Made by a program: the position numbers and the translations under genes. The notes below the pieces were generated by a model that was given only the letters and a program-made list of their open reading frames with translations, was not told the DNA's origin and made no database searches. This document shows positions 1-9,335 of a stretch of 64,000 nucleotides of DNA, in pieces. Origin of the DNA: G963675935 sp963675935 (GTDB taxonomy: Bacteria; Planctomycetota; Planctomycetia; Pirellulales; Thermoguttaceae); contig CAXXPV010000007.1 of NCBI GenBank assembly GCA_963675935.2, positions 186,001 through 250,000 of the forward strand, written 5' to 3'. Position 1 is the first letter of the stretch. Every line of letters starts with the position of its first letter.

Positions 1-3000
1 TAGGCAGCGTTCCGGCAGCCGACGCCAGCGAGCTTGCCCGGCAGGCGGCGCTCGGGCTGCAGGCCGCCCACGAACACGGCATGGTCCACCGTGATGTAAA
101 ACCGTCGAACCTGATGCTGACGCCCGAGGGTGTTGTCAAGGTGCTCGATCTGGGCTTGGCGCGATTCCAACTTGTGCCGGACGGGGGACTGTCCCAATTT
201 TCGCTGCCGCAGGACTCTCCTTTGCCGATTGACCCAGCCGCGAAAATGGGACTGTCCCCTTCCTCGCAGCATGACGCCCAGCGGGAAAAGGGGACAGGCA
301 CCGTCGCCGCAAACCTTATCGGCAGTGAAAACCAGACCGGGCGACGGAGCCAGTCCCCTTTTCCCGACGACGAAGCGACCGACACGGGCCAGGCGATGGG
401 CACGGCCGACTACATGGCCCCGGAGCAGGCGGCCGACAGTCACGCGGTCGATATCCGGGCCGACGTTTACAGTCTCGGGGCCACGCTCTACAAGTTGCTT
501 TCCGGCCATGCGCCGTTCGACGCGCCGGGCCAGCAGGGTACGTTCGAGAAGCTGCTGGCCCATCGTCAAACGCCGCTGCCGCCGATCCGTCGCTATTGTC
601 CCGACATTCCGGCGGGCCTTGTCGCGGTGGTCGAGCGGATGCTATCGAAAGACCCGGCAGCCCGCTACGCGACGCCGCTTGAAGCGTCCGAGGCGCTCGC
701 GCCGTTTTGCATCGGGGCCGATTTGCCGGCGTTGTTGCGCCGGGCGATGGAGGCGAAAGCGGAGATTGCCTCACCAAAACCGCTCGCGGTTTCGCAACGA
801 CGGAAGCCGCGTCTTTCTCATGCGATTGTTCTTCTTTTGGTCGGCGTCTTCTGCTTTGCCGCGGGCGTTTTGATTACGATCACGAAAGACGGAAAGCAGA
901 TGAGCGTTGAAGTCCCCTTGGAGAGTACCACACGGATCGGCGCAGACAGGAAGGTTGACGTGACGTTGCCCGGCGAGACCAAACGTCCTGCTTCCACTGC
1001 GGCGACGATTGGCAAATCGCCACAAAACACCGCTCTCGAATTTGAAATTGCAAGAGTTGCCGCCGAATTGGCCGCGCAACAGGCGCTTCTGGAGAGCGTG
1101 GACAAGAACAAGCCGCCTCGCGATGAATACCTCGCCTTGATCGCAAACGATCCTATCGCGAAGCGACTGGATGCGGAAGTCGCATTGAAGAGAGCAGACT
1201 TGGAGGCCGAAAAGAATGCCGTTCCAAGTTCCAATAGCGAGATCAGCCCCATCGTCGAGCGCACTCGCAAGGAATTTCTAACGCTGAGCAAACTTTACGA
1301 CGAACGTTGCCACGAGCTGGCGCAAAAGGCTCGCGATAACGAGCGTTCGCGAATTACCAACGAAATTGTGAGGCTTGCGGCGGAGTTGACGAGTTTGCAG
1401 CAGCAAGAGAAACAACAACCGATTCCGCAAGCGGTGGCGTCTGCGACACGTTTACCGCCCGTGGTTACGGTTGCCCATCCAACGGTCCGCGAAATCACCG
1501 ACCATTTCGACTGTGCCGGCCGCATCCAGCCGATCCAAACGGCGGAGGTTCGACCGCAGGCAAACGGCCGCCTGACGAAGGTTCATTTCCAGGTGGGCGC
1601 GATGGTGAAGAAGGGCGACGTGCTGATGGAAATGTCCTCGGCCGAAGCGACGCCGACTGCGAAAATCACCGCCCCGATCGACGGTCGGATCAGCCAAATT
1701 GTGCCGCTTACGATTGGAAAGCTCATTACGGCCGACAGCGAAGAGCCTTTGGCCACGATCGTTTCGCTCGATTCGGTGTATGTTTGTTTTCCCGTTGACC
1801 AGAACACGGTTTTGCAATTACGGCGCAAGATGAAGCCAAACGCGCCGCTTACGGTTTTGTGCGGCGCGGCGGCCAACAACGAAGATTTTCCTTACCAAGG
1901 CAAGGTCGAGTCGGTCGATGTGCCCGTGAGTCCCGACATCGGCGCGGCCCAATGGCGCGCCGCGATTGTCAACAAGGACGGTTCGCTGCTGCCGGGCATG
2001 TTTGTCCGCGTGCGGCTGCTTACGGGCGCGCCCCGCAAGGCGTTGCTGATTCCCATGCAGGCGGTTAGCCGAACGGATCGAGGAGAACCTTCCGTTTTTG
2101 TGGCGAAGCAAGTTGCCAATCCTGGTCAATATGGCGCACACAACATCGTCGAACGCCGCATAGTCAAACTCGGACAAGCAGAAAAGAAGAATCTGTGGGT
2201 CGTGGAGGAAGGGCTGACTGAGGGCGATAGCGTCGTAGTGTCGAATTCGGAAAACTTGCGCCCTGACATGATTATCTCCCCGATGGAACAGCCACCCACC
2301 GGGCCTATTTTCCAATTCGGCCCGATTGCCGAGAAATTTTTGGACGTTGTGAGCGACGGCAACGGTGGGCAAGGGCTTAGACTTGATCTGCTCGGCGGCC
2401 GTGTCGTCGATCTGCCGAAAGGCTTTCATCGCCAGGGAGACAAGTTGCAGGATCTCTGGTGCGCCGATAATTGCATCGACGTGTTTTTTTCGTCCACGGA
2501 GACTCTCAATCCCAATTCCGTCAATCGCCCGCTTCTGTTGGTCTCCTGTCGGAAGCCCGCGGGAATTTTTACCAAACGATTGGAAGACGTGACCAACGCA
2601 GATGTCTACAATGCCTACGTTCGCTTGAAAGACGCCCCAGGCTTCAAAACTTGCGCGATTGCGGGCTTTCCGATTGTATTTGCCGCCGAAACGAGCAATG
2701 GCGACGTGCATATCGTGGAAGCCAGCGGTTTTGTGGATGGCAAGAACCGCGTGAAGGTTCGGTACATGTTGTCGCAACCGCAACAAGCCAAGGCATCGAA
2801 CTCCGTGGATGCACCGGCCGTCAACTCCGCCGCGGACCTGAAGGCCCTGCAAGGCCCGTGGAAAGTCGTCCGCGTGGAAAAGGGAAAGGACGCTGACTCC
2901 TCTTGGCAAAGAATCCTTGGATACGATTTCGGGGCCACGGACCCTGCCGCCGTCAATCGCTTCGACTTCGAAGAAAACATGCTGAAAGTCATGGCTTTCT

Positions 3001-6000
3001 CGCAAGGCTCCCTATGCGAGTTTCACTACCGCATCGATCCAACAGCGACGGCCAAGGCCATCGATTTTTCCCACGGCTCCTTCGCCGCCAACAAGGAAGG
3101 TGACTTGGGCGCGGTCGGCATTTATCAGCTCGACGGTGATCGATTGAAGATTTGCCTGACGCGATACATGCTTTCGCTGAAGACCGACCAACGTCCCAAG
3201 CAATTCGCCGTCGCGCCCGGCTCGTCGGACATTCTGTTTACCCTCGAACGATTTTCTCTTCCAGAAGACTACAAAGTAATCCAGGACACATGGTCGCATT
3301 ACTGGGCGGTGGTCAGTCAGATCGACGATGGGAAACCCATCCCGGCGGAAAAACTCCGTACAAGGGAATGTCTGTTTCAGGGCAACTCCGCATTCTGGAT
3401 ACACGATCTGAATCCCCAAGGATTATCTCACCACGAGATAGCCAGAGGTCAGTACGTTCTCGATGCGGCGAAGCAGCCGAAAGAACTTTCGGTCTTCGAT
3501 TATGGAGAATCGAGAGAGCAAGACCTCCACGGCATCTACAAGCTCGATGGCGAGCGGCTGACCATTGCCTATCGCAAGGGCGGCCAACGACCGGCGACGT
3601 TCGAGTCGAAGCCCGGTTCCGGCGTCACGTTGTTGGAGTGTCGCAAGACAAAACGGCCGAGGCCGGCGCCAATCGCCGACGCCGAAAGCAACACGGGAAT
3701 GGGCCTAATCAACAAAATAGGGACGCCGGGCGGCGGAATGGGCGGCGGCCCGACGGCTACCGTCAACTCCGCCGCCGAATTCAAGGCGTTGCAAGGCTCC
3801 TGGAAGGTCGTGCGTGTCGAGAAGGAAAAGGACGCCGAGGCATCCTGGCCCATGCAGGGCAGAAACATGAGCGTCGCCAAGCTGGATCGCCTGCATTGCA
3901 GCGACAACTATCTGGACCTTGTAAGCTTGCAGGACGGCTCCGCCGCAACCTTGCGCTATCGCATCGACCCGGCGGCATCGCCCAAAACGATCGATCTTTT
4001 TGAACAAGGTCAGGGCGACGAGATTGGAGTCGCGGTTGCGCTCGGTTGCTATGAGGTTAAGGGCGACCGATTGACGATTCGATTGGCAAGATTCCTGCCC
4101 GTCGTGAAGGGCAATCAGCGACCGGGGAGCGTTGGCGACAAGTCGGCTTCCGGCTCCATTCTGTTCCAGCTCGAACGCCATCAGCCTTCCGAGGACGAGA
4201 AAGCGATTCAAGGCAATTGGACCATCGCCGACCTGACCGAGGACGGCAAGGTTCGGACCGAAGGAAATCTCGGTCCCAGAAAAATTCGGTTTACGGATGA
4301 GTTTTTCAACGTCGAATCGGTTTTTTCACCGGAAACAGTCAGGGATTTGTATTACGGCGTCTTTGCCCTGGATCCGCACGGCACGCGGGAGTCGAACACT
4401 TCTGTGCGGATTGCAAACACTGACAAGCGATTCATTCGCGTGAATAAGTCCATTACCCTTTTCAACAACCGTCTGGAGATTGACCCGGACGGCGATGGGC
4501 CGACAAAACTGGAGAAACTGCATGGCATCTACAAGTTCGATGGCGACCGCCTGACCATTGCCTATCGCAAGGGTGACAAACCGCCCGAGATGTATGAGTC
4601 GAAGCCCGGCTCGGACGTTACGTTGTTGACGCTCAAACGAGGCGTTCCGACAGAATCGACCGGCGGAATTGGCATGCCAGGAATGGGCATGCCGGGTGGC
4701 GGAATGATGATGCCGGCGCAGCCCAAGGAGCCGCCGCTGCAATTTGGCCCGGTGGTTGAGCGGGCGATCAACACATGGCGCGAACACGCGGGAAACGATG
4801 CGATTGATCTGGTGGGCGGAAAACTCATCAATCTGCCAAAAGACTTCAGCACATTATCGGCCGAAAAGCAGGGCAAATGGTGCGAGGATAACAACGTCGA
4901 TCTGGCAAACATGGACCTTGATTTTGACCTCGGCACTCCAAAGACTCGCAATAAGATGGCTCTTGTGCCCGAGGGAATGAAGCTCGCCGCGATCTGGGTT
5001 GAACGATGGAATAACGATGTCACCCGCGAAGAACTGTGCGCAGCGCTCGCATCGGCAACGCCGGGTAAAGTGGTCAGTCCCAACGGCGGCTTTATTTCGG
5101 AGCCTGTGTCCGTGATCGATCGAAAAGGCGTCGTTTACTTCGCAATGGAGGGCGACCATGTGCTGCCCGCCACGTTCGCGTTCCAAACTCGTAAAGGCGA
5201 ATTGGGCCTCATGCAGGTGCTTCGCTACACGGAACAACCAATCGGGCTGCGGATTCGCTATAAGCTGGCGAAGCCGGCGACGGAAGCCCCCGACATGCAA
5301 AAAACCGACGACCCGGCGGCCGCCGTCTCGGCGTTCCTGGAGGCAGTTCGATCCGGCAACGAGAAGATGGCCGCCAAGATGCTCAGCTCGCGGGCCAGGG
5401 AAAAGTCCGCGAATCGCTCCGTCACGCCGCCGGCCAGCAGCACCGCGAAATTCACGGTCGGCAAAGTAGAGTATGTAAACGACGACGGGGCGCGAGTCGC
5501 CACGACCTGGACCGATCTCGATGCGAATGGGCAACTCAAAACCGACGAGGCGATCTGGGTGATGCGTCGAGAGCACGGCGGCTGGCGGATTACCGGCGTG
5601 GCCGCGGCGGTCTTTCCAGGTGAGCCGCCGGTATTACTCAACTTTGAAGACCCGGAAGACATGTGGCGGAAACAGCAGTGGATACGGGAGGAGATGCGTC
5701 GGAGGACGGAGAAGCCGCAGGAAGTGCCTACGCCACCGGACGGTGCTCGCAAGCACACCGCCGCGCGCAAAATTGGACTCGACGCCTTGGACAACAAGGA
5801 TGCACACGAGTTTGTGGAAGTGTTGTTTCCTTTTCCATCCGGCAAGGAAACGCCGTGGAATCAAGTTCAGCAATTTCTGGCCGACTCGAAACCATTTCTC
5901 GGACCGGACGGCAAGTGTTCGTTTTCCTCCACGGGAATGATCGTTACCGATGAAGCCGGTCGTATTCGGAAAATCCGCGACCAAGTCAAACCGATTGGAT

Positions 6001-6143
6001 CGGCCGCCGTGCCGAAAGTTAAGACGCCCGCAGTCAATCCCGCAGCCGAAGCGAAAACGTCGAAAGCGACGACGAAAGACAAGCCGGATAGTTCCGACAA
6101 GCAATCGGTCCTGTCTCCGTTGCGCGAAAAAACCGCTCGGTAG
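1..6143 (+). CDS. Ser/Thr protein kinase fused to membrane-fusion-like and TIGR03067-like modules (5' partial)
   Basis: The reading frame is already open at the window edge (from base 3), so the N-lobe lies outside. Visible in order: catalytic loop HRDVKPSN (about 87-110), DLG in place of DFG (about 147), GTADYMAPEQ (about 400) and the rest of a PknB-like C-lobe; a membrane segment (about 820-885); a coiled region; a HlyD/RND membrane-fusion-like lipoyl and barrel region (about 1470-2290); four TIGR03067-like units beginning ALQGPWKVV, VIQDTWSHY, ALQGSWKVV and AIQGNWTI (about 2830-4650); and an NTF2-like C-terminal part (about 5300-5640). A second module starting FGP and containing DLPKGF or NLPKDF occurs twice (about 2320 and 4740). 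Cytoplasmic kinase with an exported sensor part is inferred. The activation loop carries a repeat-derived insert of about 65 residues. The domain combination is unusual; the kinase call is firm and the other modules are moderate. Confidence 0.85.
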   Translation, partial: GSVPAADASELARQAALGLQAAHEHGMVHRDVKPSNLMLTPEGVVKVLDLGLARFQLVPDGGLSQFSLPQDSPLPIDPAAKMGLSPSSQHDAQREKGTGTVAANLIGSENQTGRRSQSPFPDDEATDTGQAMGTADYMAPEQAADSHAVDIRADVYSLGATLYKLLSGHAPFDAPGQQGTFEKLLAHRQTPLPPIRRYCPDIPAGLVAVVERMLSKDPAARYATPLEASEALAPFCIGADLPALLRRAMEAKAEIASPKPLAVSQRRKPRLSHAIVLLLVGVFCFAAGVLITITKDGKQMSVEVPLESTTRIGADRKVDVTLPGETKRPASTAATIGKSPQNTALEFEIARVAAELAAQQALLESVDKNKPPRDEYLALIANDPIAKRLDAEVALKRADLEAEKNAVPSSNSEISPIVERTRKEFLTLSKLYDERCHELAQKARDNERSRITNEIVRLAAELTSLQQQEKQQPIPQAVASATRLPPVVTVAHPTVREITDHFDCAGRIQPIQTAEVRPQANGRLTKVHFQVGAMVKKGDVLMEMSSAEATPTAKITAPIDGRISQIVPLTIGKLITADSEEPLATIVSLDSVYVCFPVDQNTVLQLRRKMKPNAPLTVLCGAAANNEDFPYQGKVESVDVPVSPDIGAAQWRAAIVNKDGSLLPGMFVRVRLLTGAPRKALLIPMQAVSRTDRGEPSVFVAKQVANPGQYGAHNIVERRIVKLGQAEKKNLWVVEEGLTEGDSVVVSNSENLRPDMIISPMEQPPTGPIFQFGPIAEKFLDVVSDGNGGQGLRLDLLGGRVVDLPKGFHRQGDKLQDLWCADNCIDVFFSSTETLNPNSVNRPLLLVSCRKPAGIFTKRLEDVTNADVYNAYVRLKDAPGFKTCAIAGFPIVFAAETSNGDVHIVEASGFVDGKNRVKVRYMLSQPQQAKASNSVDAPAVNSAADLKALQGPWKVVRVEKGKDADSSWQRILGYDFGATDPAAVNRFDFEENMLKVMAFSQGSLCEFHYRIDPTATAKAIDFSHGSFAANKEGDLGAVGIYQLDGDRLKICLTRYMLSLKTDQRPKQFAVAPGSSDILFTLERFSLPEDYKVIQDTWSHYWAVVSQIDDGKPIPAEKLRTRECLFQGNSAFWIHDLNPQGLSHHEIARGQYVLDAAKQPKELSVFDYGESREQDLHGIYKLDGERLTIAYRKGGQRPATFESKPGSGVTLLECRKTKRPRPAPIADAESNTGMGLINKIGTPGGGMGGGPTATVNSAAEFKALQGSWKVVRVEKEKDAEASWPMQGRNMSVAKLDRLHCSDNYLDLVSLQDGSAATLRYRIDPAASPKTIDLFEQGQGDEIGVAVALGCYEVKGDRLTIRLARFLPVVKGNQRPGSVGDKSASGSILFQLERHQPSEDEKAIQGNWTIADLTEDGKVRTEGNLGPRKIRFTDEFFNVESVFSPETVRDLYYGVFALDPHGTRESNTSVRIANTDKRFIRVNKSITLFNNRLEIDPDGDGPTKLEKLHGIYKFDGDRLTIAYRKGDKPPEMYESKPGSDVTLLTLKRGVPTESTGGIGMPGMGMPGGGMMMPAQPKEPPLQFGPVVERAINTWREHAGNDAIDLVGGKLINLPKDFSTLSAEKQGKWCEDNNVDLANMDLDFDLGTPKTRNKMALVPEGMKLAAIWVERWNNDVTREELCAALASATPGKVVSPNGGFISEPVSVIDRKGVVYFAMEGDHVLPATFAFQTRKGELGLMQVLRYTEQPIGLRIRYKLAKPATEAPDMQKTDDPAAAVSAFLEAVRSGNEKMAAKMLSSRAREKSANRSVTPPASSTAKFTVGKVEYVNDDGARVATTWTDLDANGQLKTDEAIWVMRREHGGWRITGVAAAVFPGEPPVLLNFEDPEDMWRKQQWIREEMRRRTEKPQEVPTPPDGARKHTAARKIGLDALDNKDAHEFVEVLFPFPSGKETPWNQVQQFLADSKPFLGPDGKCSFSSTGMIVTDEAGRIRKIRDQVKPIGSAAVPKVKTPAVNPAAEAKTSKATTKDKPDSSDKQSVLSPLREKTAR
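178..368. repeat. Palindromic repeat insertion inside kinase activation loop
   Basis: Between the DLG motif and the GTADYMAPE motif the DNA carries several copies of GGGGACTGTCCC / GGGGACAGGCACC type arms (about 187, 248, 292, 353). These match elements seen in the intergenic region at 27.3-27.5 kb and inside epmA at 31.1 kb. The insert is in frame and adds residues rich in Ser, Gln and Pro to a loop that is normally short. Confidence 0.7.
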
Positions 6144-6329
6144 GCCAAAGTGATGCGCGATGCTGTTTCAACAACGCCGTGAATCGCCACACCAGGGCCG
6201 ATCGATTTTTCCATAAACGGCGACGGGAGTCGCCTTCTACAATCTGAAGCCACGACCGGAAGTATTCGCGGCACATTCGGGCGAAACGGGCAAACACCTC
6301 GGCCGCCAACGTCTGCATCGCGAGAAGCC
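6144..6329. other. Intergenic region without recognisable gene
   Basis: Downstream of the giant kinase there is no convincing reading frame on either strand. A minus-strand frame of about 94 codons (6034-6318) runs through it, but it overlaps the kinase 3' end and has no recognisable family. I treat the stretch as decayed or non-coding sequence. Confidence 0.5.
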
Positions 6330-6463
6330 GCTACGGTGTCTGCCGGCGTGTTTTGGAACAAATCAATGTATTGGAACGCCAAACCGGCTTGAGTCAGAGC
6401 GGTTTCGAGCGTGCCGGCCGCCTCTTGCGGCATGTGGCGAAGGATAAGAACCGTGGGTTTCAT
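6330..6463 (-). pseudogene. N-terminal remnant of a class I glutamine amidotransferase-like protein
   Basis: From the ATG at 6463 the minus strand encodes about 42 residues starting MKPTVLILRHMPQEAAGTLE and ending near QYIDLFQN. This looks like the start of GMP-synthase-like glutamine amidotransferase domain proteins, whose usual length is about 230-250 residues. The similarity stops abruptly and the frame runs into unrelated sequence with no GGP or catalytic Cys motif. I read it as a truncated gene. The family assignment rests only on the N-terminal strand and helix pattern. Confidence 0.5.
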
Positions 6464-6711
6464 CACGGAGTACATCCTCAAAGTTTGGGCGCGGCCATGC
6501 GGGAAGGGGGGCTTGGGACCAAGACCCAAGTCCCAAGACCTAAGAACCCAATTAGTTGTAGCGATGCCGCGTAATGCTGATTTAATAGGCAAGACCGGCC
6601 ATTGCTTTACGCAAAAGGGCAACGCCCCCTTTTGCCGATCCCTCCGGTTTGCTAGGCTATAAATAGCGATTTCCCATTCATTGATTGATCCCCGGACAAC
6701 GAGCAATTTTG

Positions 6712-7158
6712 ATGCCAGACAACGCCCTGCCGACGCTCTCGAAACCCGTGTGCCGCAGCAAAATGCGGCGCAAAGACCTTCGGCCGGGCGAAATCCTTTG
6801 CACCCACTGCGCGGCCAAGTGCTGCCGCTACTTCGCCCTGCCCATCGACAAGCCCACGGATTGGCAGGACTTCGATTACATCCGCTGGTACCTGTTGCAC
6901 GAGGGCGCGGCCATCTTCACCGACGAGGAAGGCTGGTATCTCCTGGTCCACAATTGCTGCAAGCACCTCGGCGAAGACAACCTCTGCGGCATCTACGAAA
7001 CTCGTCCGCAAATCTGCCGCGACTACACCACAGCCAATTGCGAATACGACGACGAGTGGGTGTACGACCATTATTGGGAAACGCCGGAGCAGATCGAGGA
7101 GTATGCCGAAGCGATCCTCGGCCCCCGCGAGGAAATAAGTGCGACGAACGAAACGTAA
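6712..7158 (+). CDS. YkgJ family cysteine-cluster protein
   Basis: This 148-residue protein has the Cys pattern of the YkgJ/UPF0153 (CxxCxxxCC) family: CTHCAAKCCRY near residue 33, then NCCKH, CGIYETRPQICRDY and a late Cys in TANCEYDD. The family is thought to bind zinc or an iron-sulfur cluster; its exact role is unknown. A TTG start at 6685 would add nine residues; the ATG at 6712 fits the family better. It stands alone, downstream of repeat-rich sequence. Confidence 0.8.
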   Translation: MPDNALPTLSKPVCRSKMRRKDLRPGEILCTHCAAKCCRYFALPIDKPTDWQDFDYIRWYLLHEGAAIFTDEEGWYLLVHNCCKHLGEDNLCGIYETRPQICRDYTTANCEYDDEWVYDHYWETPEQIEEYAEAILGPREEISATNET

Positions 7159-7164
7159 AATATA

Positions 7165-7480
7165 TTTTACGCGGCAAGAGAATAAAGCCGCGATAGCCAA
7201 CAGCGGCGATCGTTAAAAGCCGCGAAGCGGCGATAGTCAATAGCCAGGGGCGTGAGGCCCTGGAACCAAAGACGGTTCATGAGTGGAAGCCCCGCAGGGG
7301 CGGCAGAAGTCACTGCCGCCGCTTCGCGGTTTTTGCGAGTCGTCTACTTTTCCCACCAGGGGCTTACGCCCCTGGCTATTGACTACCGTCCCTTCGGGAC
7401 TAACAATCACCTCGACAATCACGCGCATCACCAGCCGGGGACTACCGTCCCTTCGGGACTAACAACGTGATTTGCTTACC
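7165..7480. repeat. Intergenic palindromic repeat cluster before hisS
   Basis: This 300-base gap holds short hairpins and direct repeats: CCAGGGGC with TAGCCAGGGGCGTGAGGCCC (about 7242) and an inverted match CAGGGGCTTACGCCCCTGG (about 7359), AAGCCGCGAAGCGGCG motifs, and two copies of GACTACCGTCCCTTCGGGAC (about 7381 and 7440). No reading frame in it looks real. Confidence 0.7.
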
Positions 7481-7497
7481 CATTACCCACTAATCCC

Positions 7498-8835
7498 GTG
7501 ACTGAACGCATCACCCCACGCACATTAAAAGGTTTCCGCGACTATCCGCCGGAGGCGATGATCCCGCGCGAGCGGCTCATCGAAACCGCCCGGCGAGTCT
7601 ATCGCTCCTACGGCTTCTCGCCGATCGACACCCCGGCGCTCGAATATCTCGAAATCCTCTCGGGCAAGGGCAGCGACGAAACCGACAAGCAGCTCTACAA
7701 GTTTCAGGACCACGGCGGACGCTGGGTCGGCCTGCGGTTCGATCTGACGGTTCCGCTGGCGCGGTTCGTCGCGCAACATGCCAATGAACTAGGCACGCCC
7801 TTCAAGCGATACCACATCGCCGCGGTCTGGCGTGGCGAAAACACGCAACGCGGCCGCTATCGCGAGTTCATGCAGTGCGATTTCGACACCATCGGCACAC
7901 GCTCCACGGCCGCCGACATCGAAACCGCGCTGGTCATCCACGACTTGTTCCATGCCATCGGCTTCGCCGACTTCACCATTCGCATCAATAACCGCATGGT
8001 GCTTTCCGGCCTGCTGGAGCGGCTCGGGCTGGCCGACCGCTCGACGGCCGTGCTTCGCGCCTTGGACAAGCTCGGCAAAATCGGCCCCGAGGCCGTGGCC
8101 GAGGAAATGGTTTCGGTCGCCGGCGCCACGTTGGAGCAGGCCAAGCAGGTGTTGCGGCTCTCGGAAATCACCGGCGGCAACGACGACGTTTTGCGACAGG
8201 TGGAATCGCTCGTGGCCGGCAGCGAGATCGGGCTCTCCGGCGTCGCAAAGCTGAAGGAGACGCTCGACGGCGCGACGGCCGCCGGCGTTCCGCCCGAACG
8301 ATTGCGGCTCGATCTCTCGATCGCCCGGGGATTGGATTACTACACCGGCACGATCTTCGAGACTTTTTTGGACGCCCTGCCGGGCATCGGCAGCGTCTGC
8401 TCCGGCGGACGTTACGACAATCTGGCCGGACTGTTCACCGCGCAAGAGTTGCCGGGCATCGGCGCGTCGCTGGGCCTCGACCGACTGCTGGCCGCGATGG
8501 AAGAGTTGGGCATGATCGAAAAGATCGCCACGCCGGCCCCGGTGCTCATTCCGTTTTTCGACAAAGACCGCCTGCACGATTATCTGCGGCTGGCCGCCAC
8601 GTTGCGTCGCTCGGGCATCGGCGTCGAAGTCTATCCCGACGCCAAAAAACTCGGCCAGCAACTCAAGTACGCCGACCGCCGCGGCTTCCGCATCGCCTTG
8701 ATCGCCGGCGGCGACGAGTTCCAGTCGGGCGTATGTCAGGTGAAGGATTTGCGATCTGGCGAGAAGCAGGACGTGCCGCTGGCCGACGACGCAGCGGCGA
8801 TTGTCGCGGCGGTAAAAGGTATCCTGGAGAAATAG
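7498..8835 (+). CDS. hisS: Histidine--tRNA ligase
   Basis: A 445-residue class II aminoacyl-tRNA synthetase that charges tRNA-His in the cytoplasm. Motif 2 is visible as AAVWRGENTQRGRYREFMQCD (about residues 107-127), the histidine-specific loop as LDLSIARGLDYYTGTIFE (about 271), CSGGRYDNLAGLF follows, and motif 3 is GIGASLGLDRL (about 321). The C-terminal anticodon-binding domain contains VYPDAKKLGQQLKYA. The start is GTG at 7498, immediately before MTERITPRTLKGFRDY, the usual N-terminus. It is a single gene flanked by a repeat cluster and a strong downstream promoter for the next gene. Confidence 0.97.
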   Translation: MTERITPRTLKGFRDYPPEAMIPRERLIETARRVYRSYGFSPIDTPALEYLEILSGKGSDETDKQLYKFQDHGGRWVGLRFDLTVPLARFVAQHANELGTPFKRYHIAAVWRGENTQRGRYREFMQCDFDTIGTRSTAADIETALVIHDLFHAIGFADFTIRINNRMVLSGLLERLGLADRSTAVLRALDKLGKIGPEAVAEEMVSVAGATLEQAKQVLRLSEITGGNDDVLRQVESLVAGSEIGLSGVAKLKETLDGATAAGVPPERLRLDLSIARGLDYYTGTIFETFLDALPGIGSVCSGGRYDNLAGLFTAQELPGIGASLGLDRLLAAMEELGMIEKIATPAPVLIPFFDKDRLHDYLRLAATLRRSGIGVEVYPDAKKLGQQLKYADRRGFRIALIAGGDEFQSGVCQVKDLRSGEKQDVPLADDAAAIVAAVKGILEK

Positions 8836-8838
8836 GGC

Positions 8839-8878
8839 TTGACTTCCGTTGTGAGTGTTGTACAATACCCACAACGGA
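8839..8878 (+). promoter_or_regulatory. Sigma70-type promoter with embedded palindromic operator
   Basis: TTGACT (8839-8844) and TACAAT (8861-8866) are separated by 16 bases. A near-perfect dyad covers the spacer and the -10 box: CCGTTGTG (8846-8853), a central TTGTACAA (8858-8865) and CACAACGG (8870-8877). An operator here would block polymerase, so autorepression by the XRE protein encoded 60 bases downstream is the simplest inference. Confidence 0.75.
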
Positions 8879-8935
8879 GTGAGGATTGTAGCGAAAAGCC
8901 CTTTCCACCACCCCTTGTAGGGTAAGGGATAACTA

Positions 8936-9301
8936 ATGAACACTTTTGCCAGTTTGCTCAAAAAGCTGCGGGCCGAACGCGGGCTGACCTTGCGAGAGTT
9001 TTGCCTCCAGAACCAGTTCGATCCGGGCAATTACAGCCGGCTCGAGCGCGGCTTGTATCCACCGCCCCAAAGTCACGAGCAGATCGAGAAATACGCCCGT
9101 GCCTTGGGATTGCAGGAAGGCTCCGAAGAATGGATGGAGCTTTTCGACGTCGCGGCGGCGGCGCGGGGCGAAATCCCCCGCGATCTGCTGACCGACGCCG
9201 AACTTGTGGAAAAGCTGCCGGTCCTTTTCAGGACGTTGCGAGGGCAACCCGTCTCGCCCGAAAAGCTCGAACAACTGGCCGAGTTGATTCGCAGGAGTTG
9301 A
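8936..9301 (+). CDS. XRE-family helix-turn-helix transcriptional regulator
   Basis: A 121-residue protein with an N-terminal lambda-repressor-like HTH (about residues 5-65: LLKKLRAERGLTLREF, then NYSRLERGLYPPP). The C-terminal half is helical and has no recognised toxin, protease or ligand domain. The ATG at 8936 is preceded by a purine-rich ribosome site (GGGTAAGGGA). A compact promoter with a long palindrome lies just upstream. Such small XRE proteins often act as antitoxins or autorepressors, but no toxin gene is adjacent: upstream is hisS and downstream a DUF2007 protein. The HTH call is firm; the target is unknown. Confidence 0.85.
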   Translation: MNTFASLLKKLRAERGLTLREFCLQNQFDPGNYSRLERGLYPPPQSHEQIEKYARALGLQEGSEEWMELFDVAAAARGEIPRDLLTDAELVEKLPVLFRTLRGQPVSPEKLEQLAELIRRS

Positions 9302-9335
9302 ATCTTCTCCAAATGCTGTCGGGAGGATAGCCCTC

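Noticed and set aside
1818..3005. A 395-codon minus-strand open frame
   Set aside because: It lies fully inside the giant kinase gene, has no family features and is the normal antisense shadow of high-GC coding DNA.
6034..6318. Minus-strand frame of 94 codons after the kinase gene
   Set aside because: It overlaps the kinase 3' end, has no known family and no ribosome site.
7165..7497. T-box or other riboswitch leader for hisS
   Set aside because: No T-box bulge motif or antiterminator was found. The palindromes match dispersed repeats.
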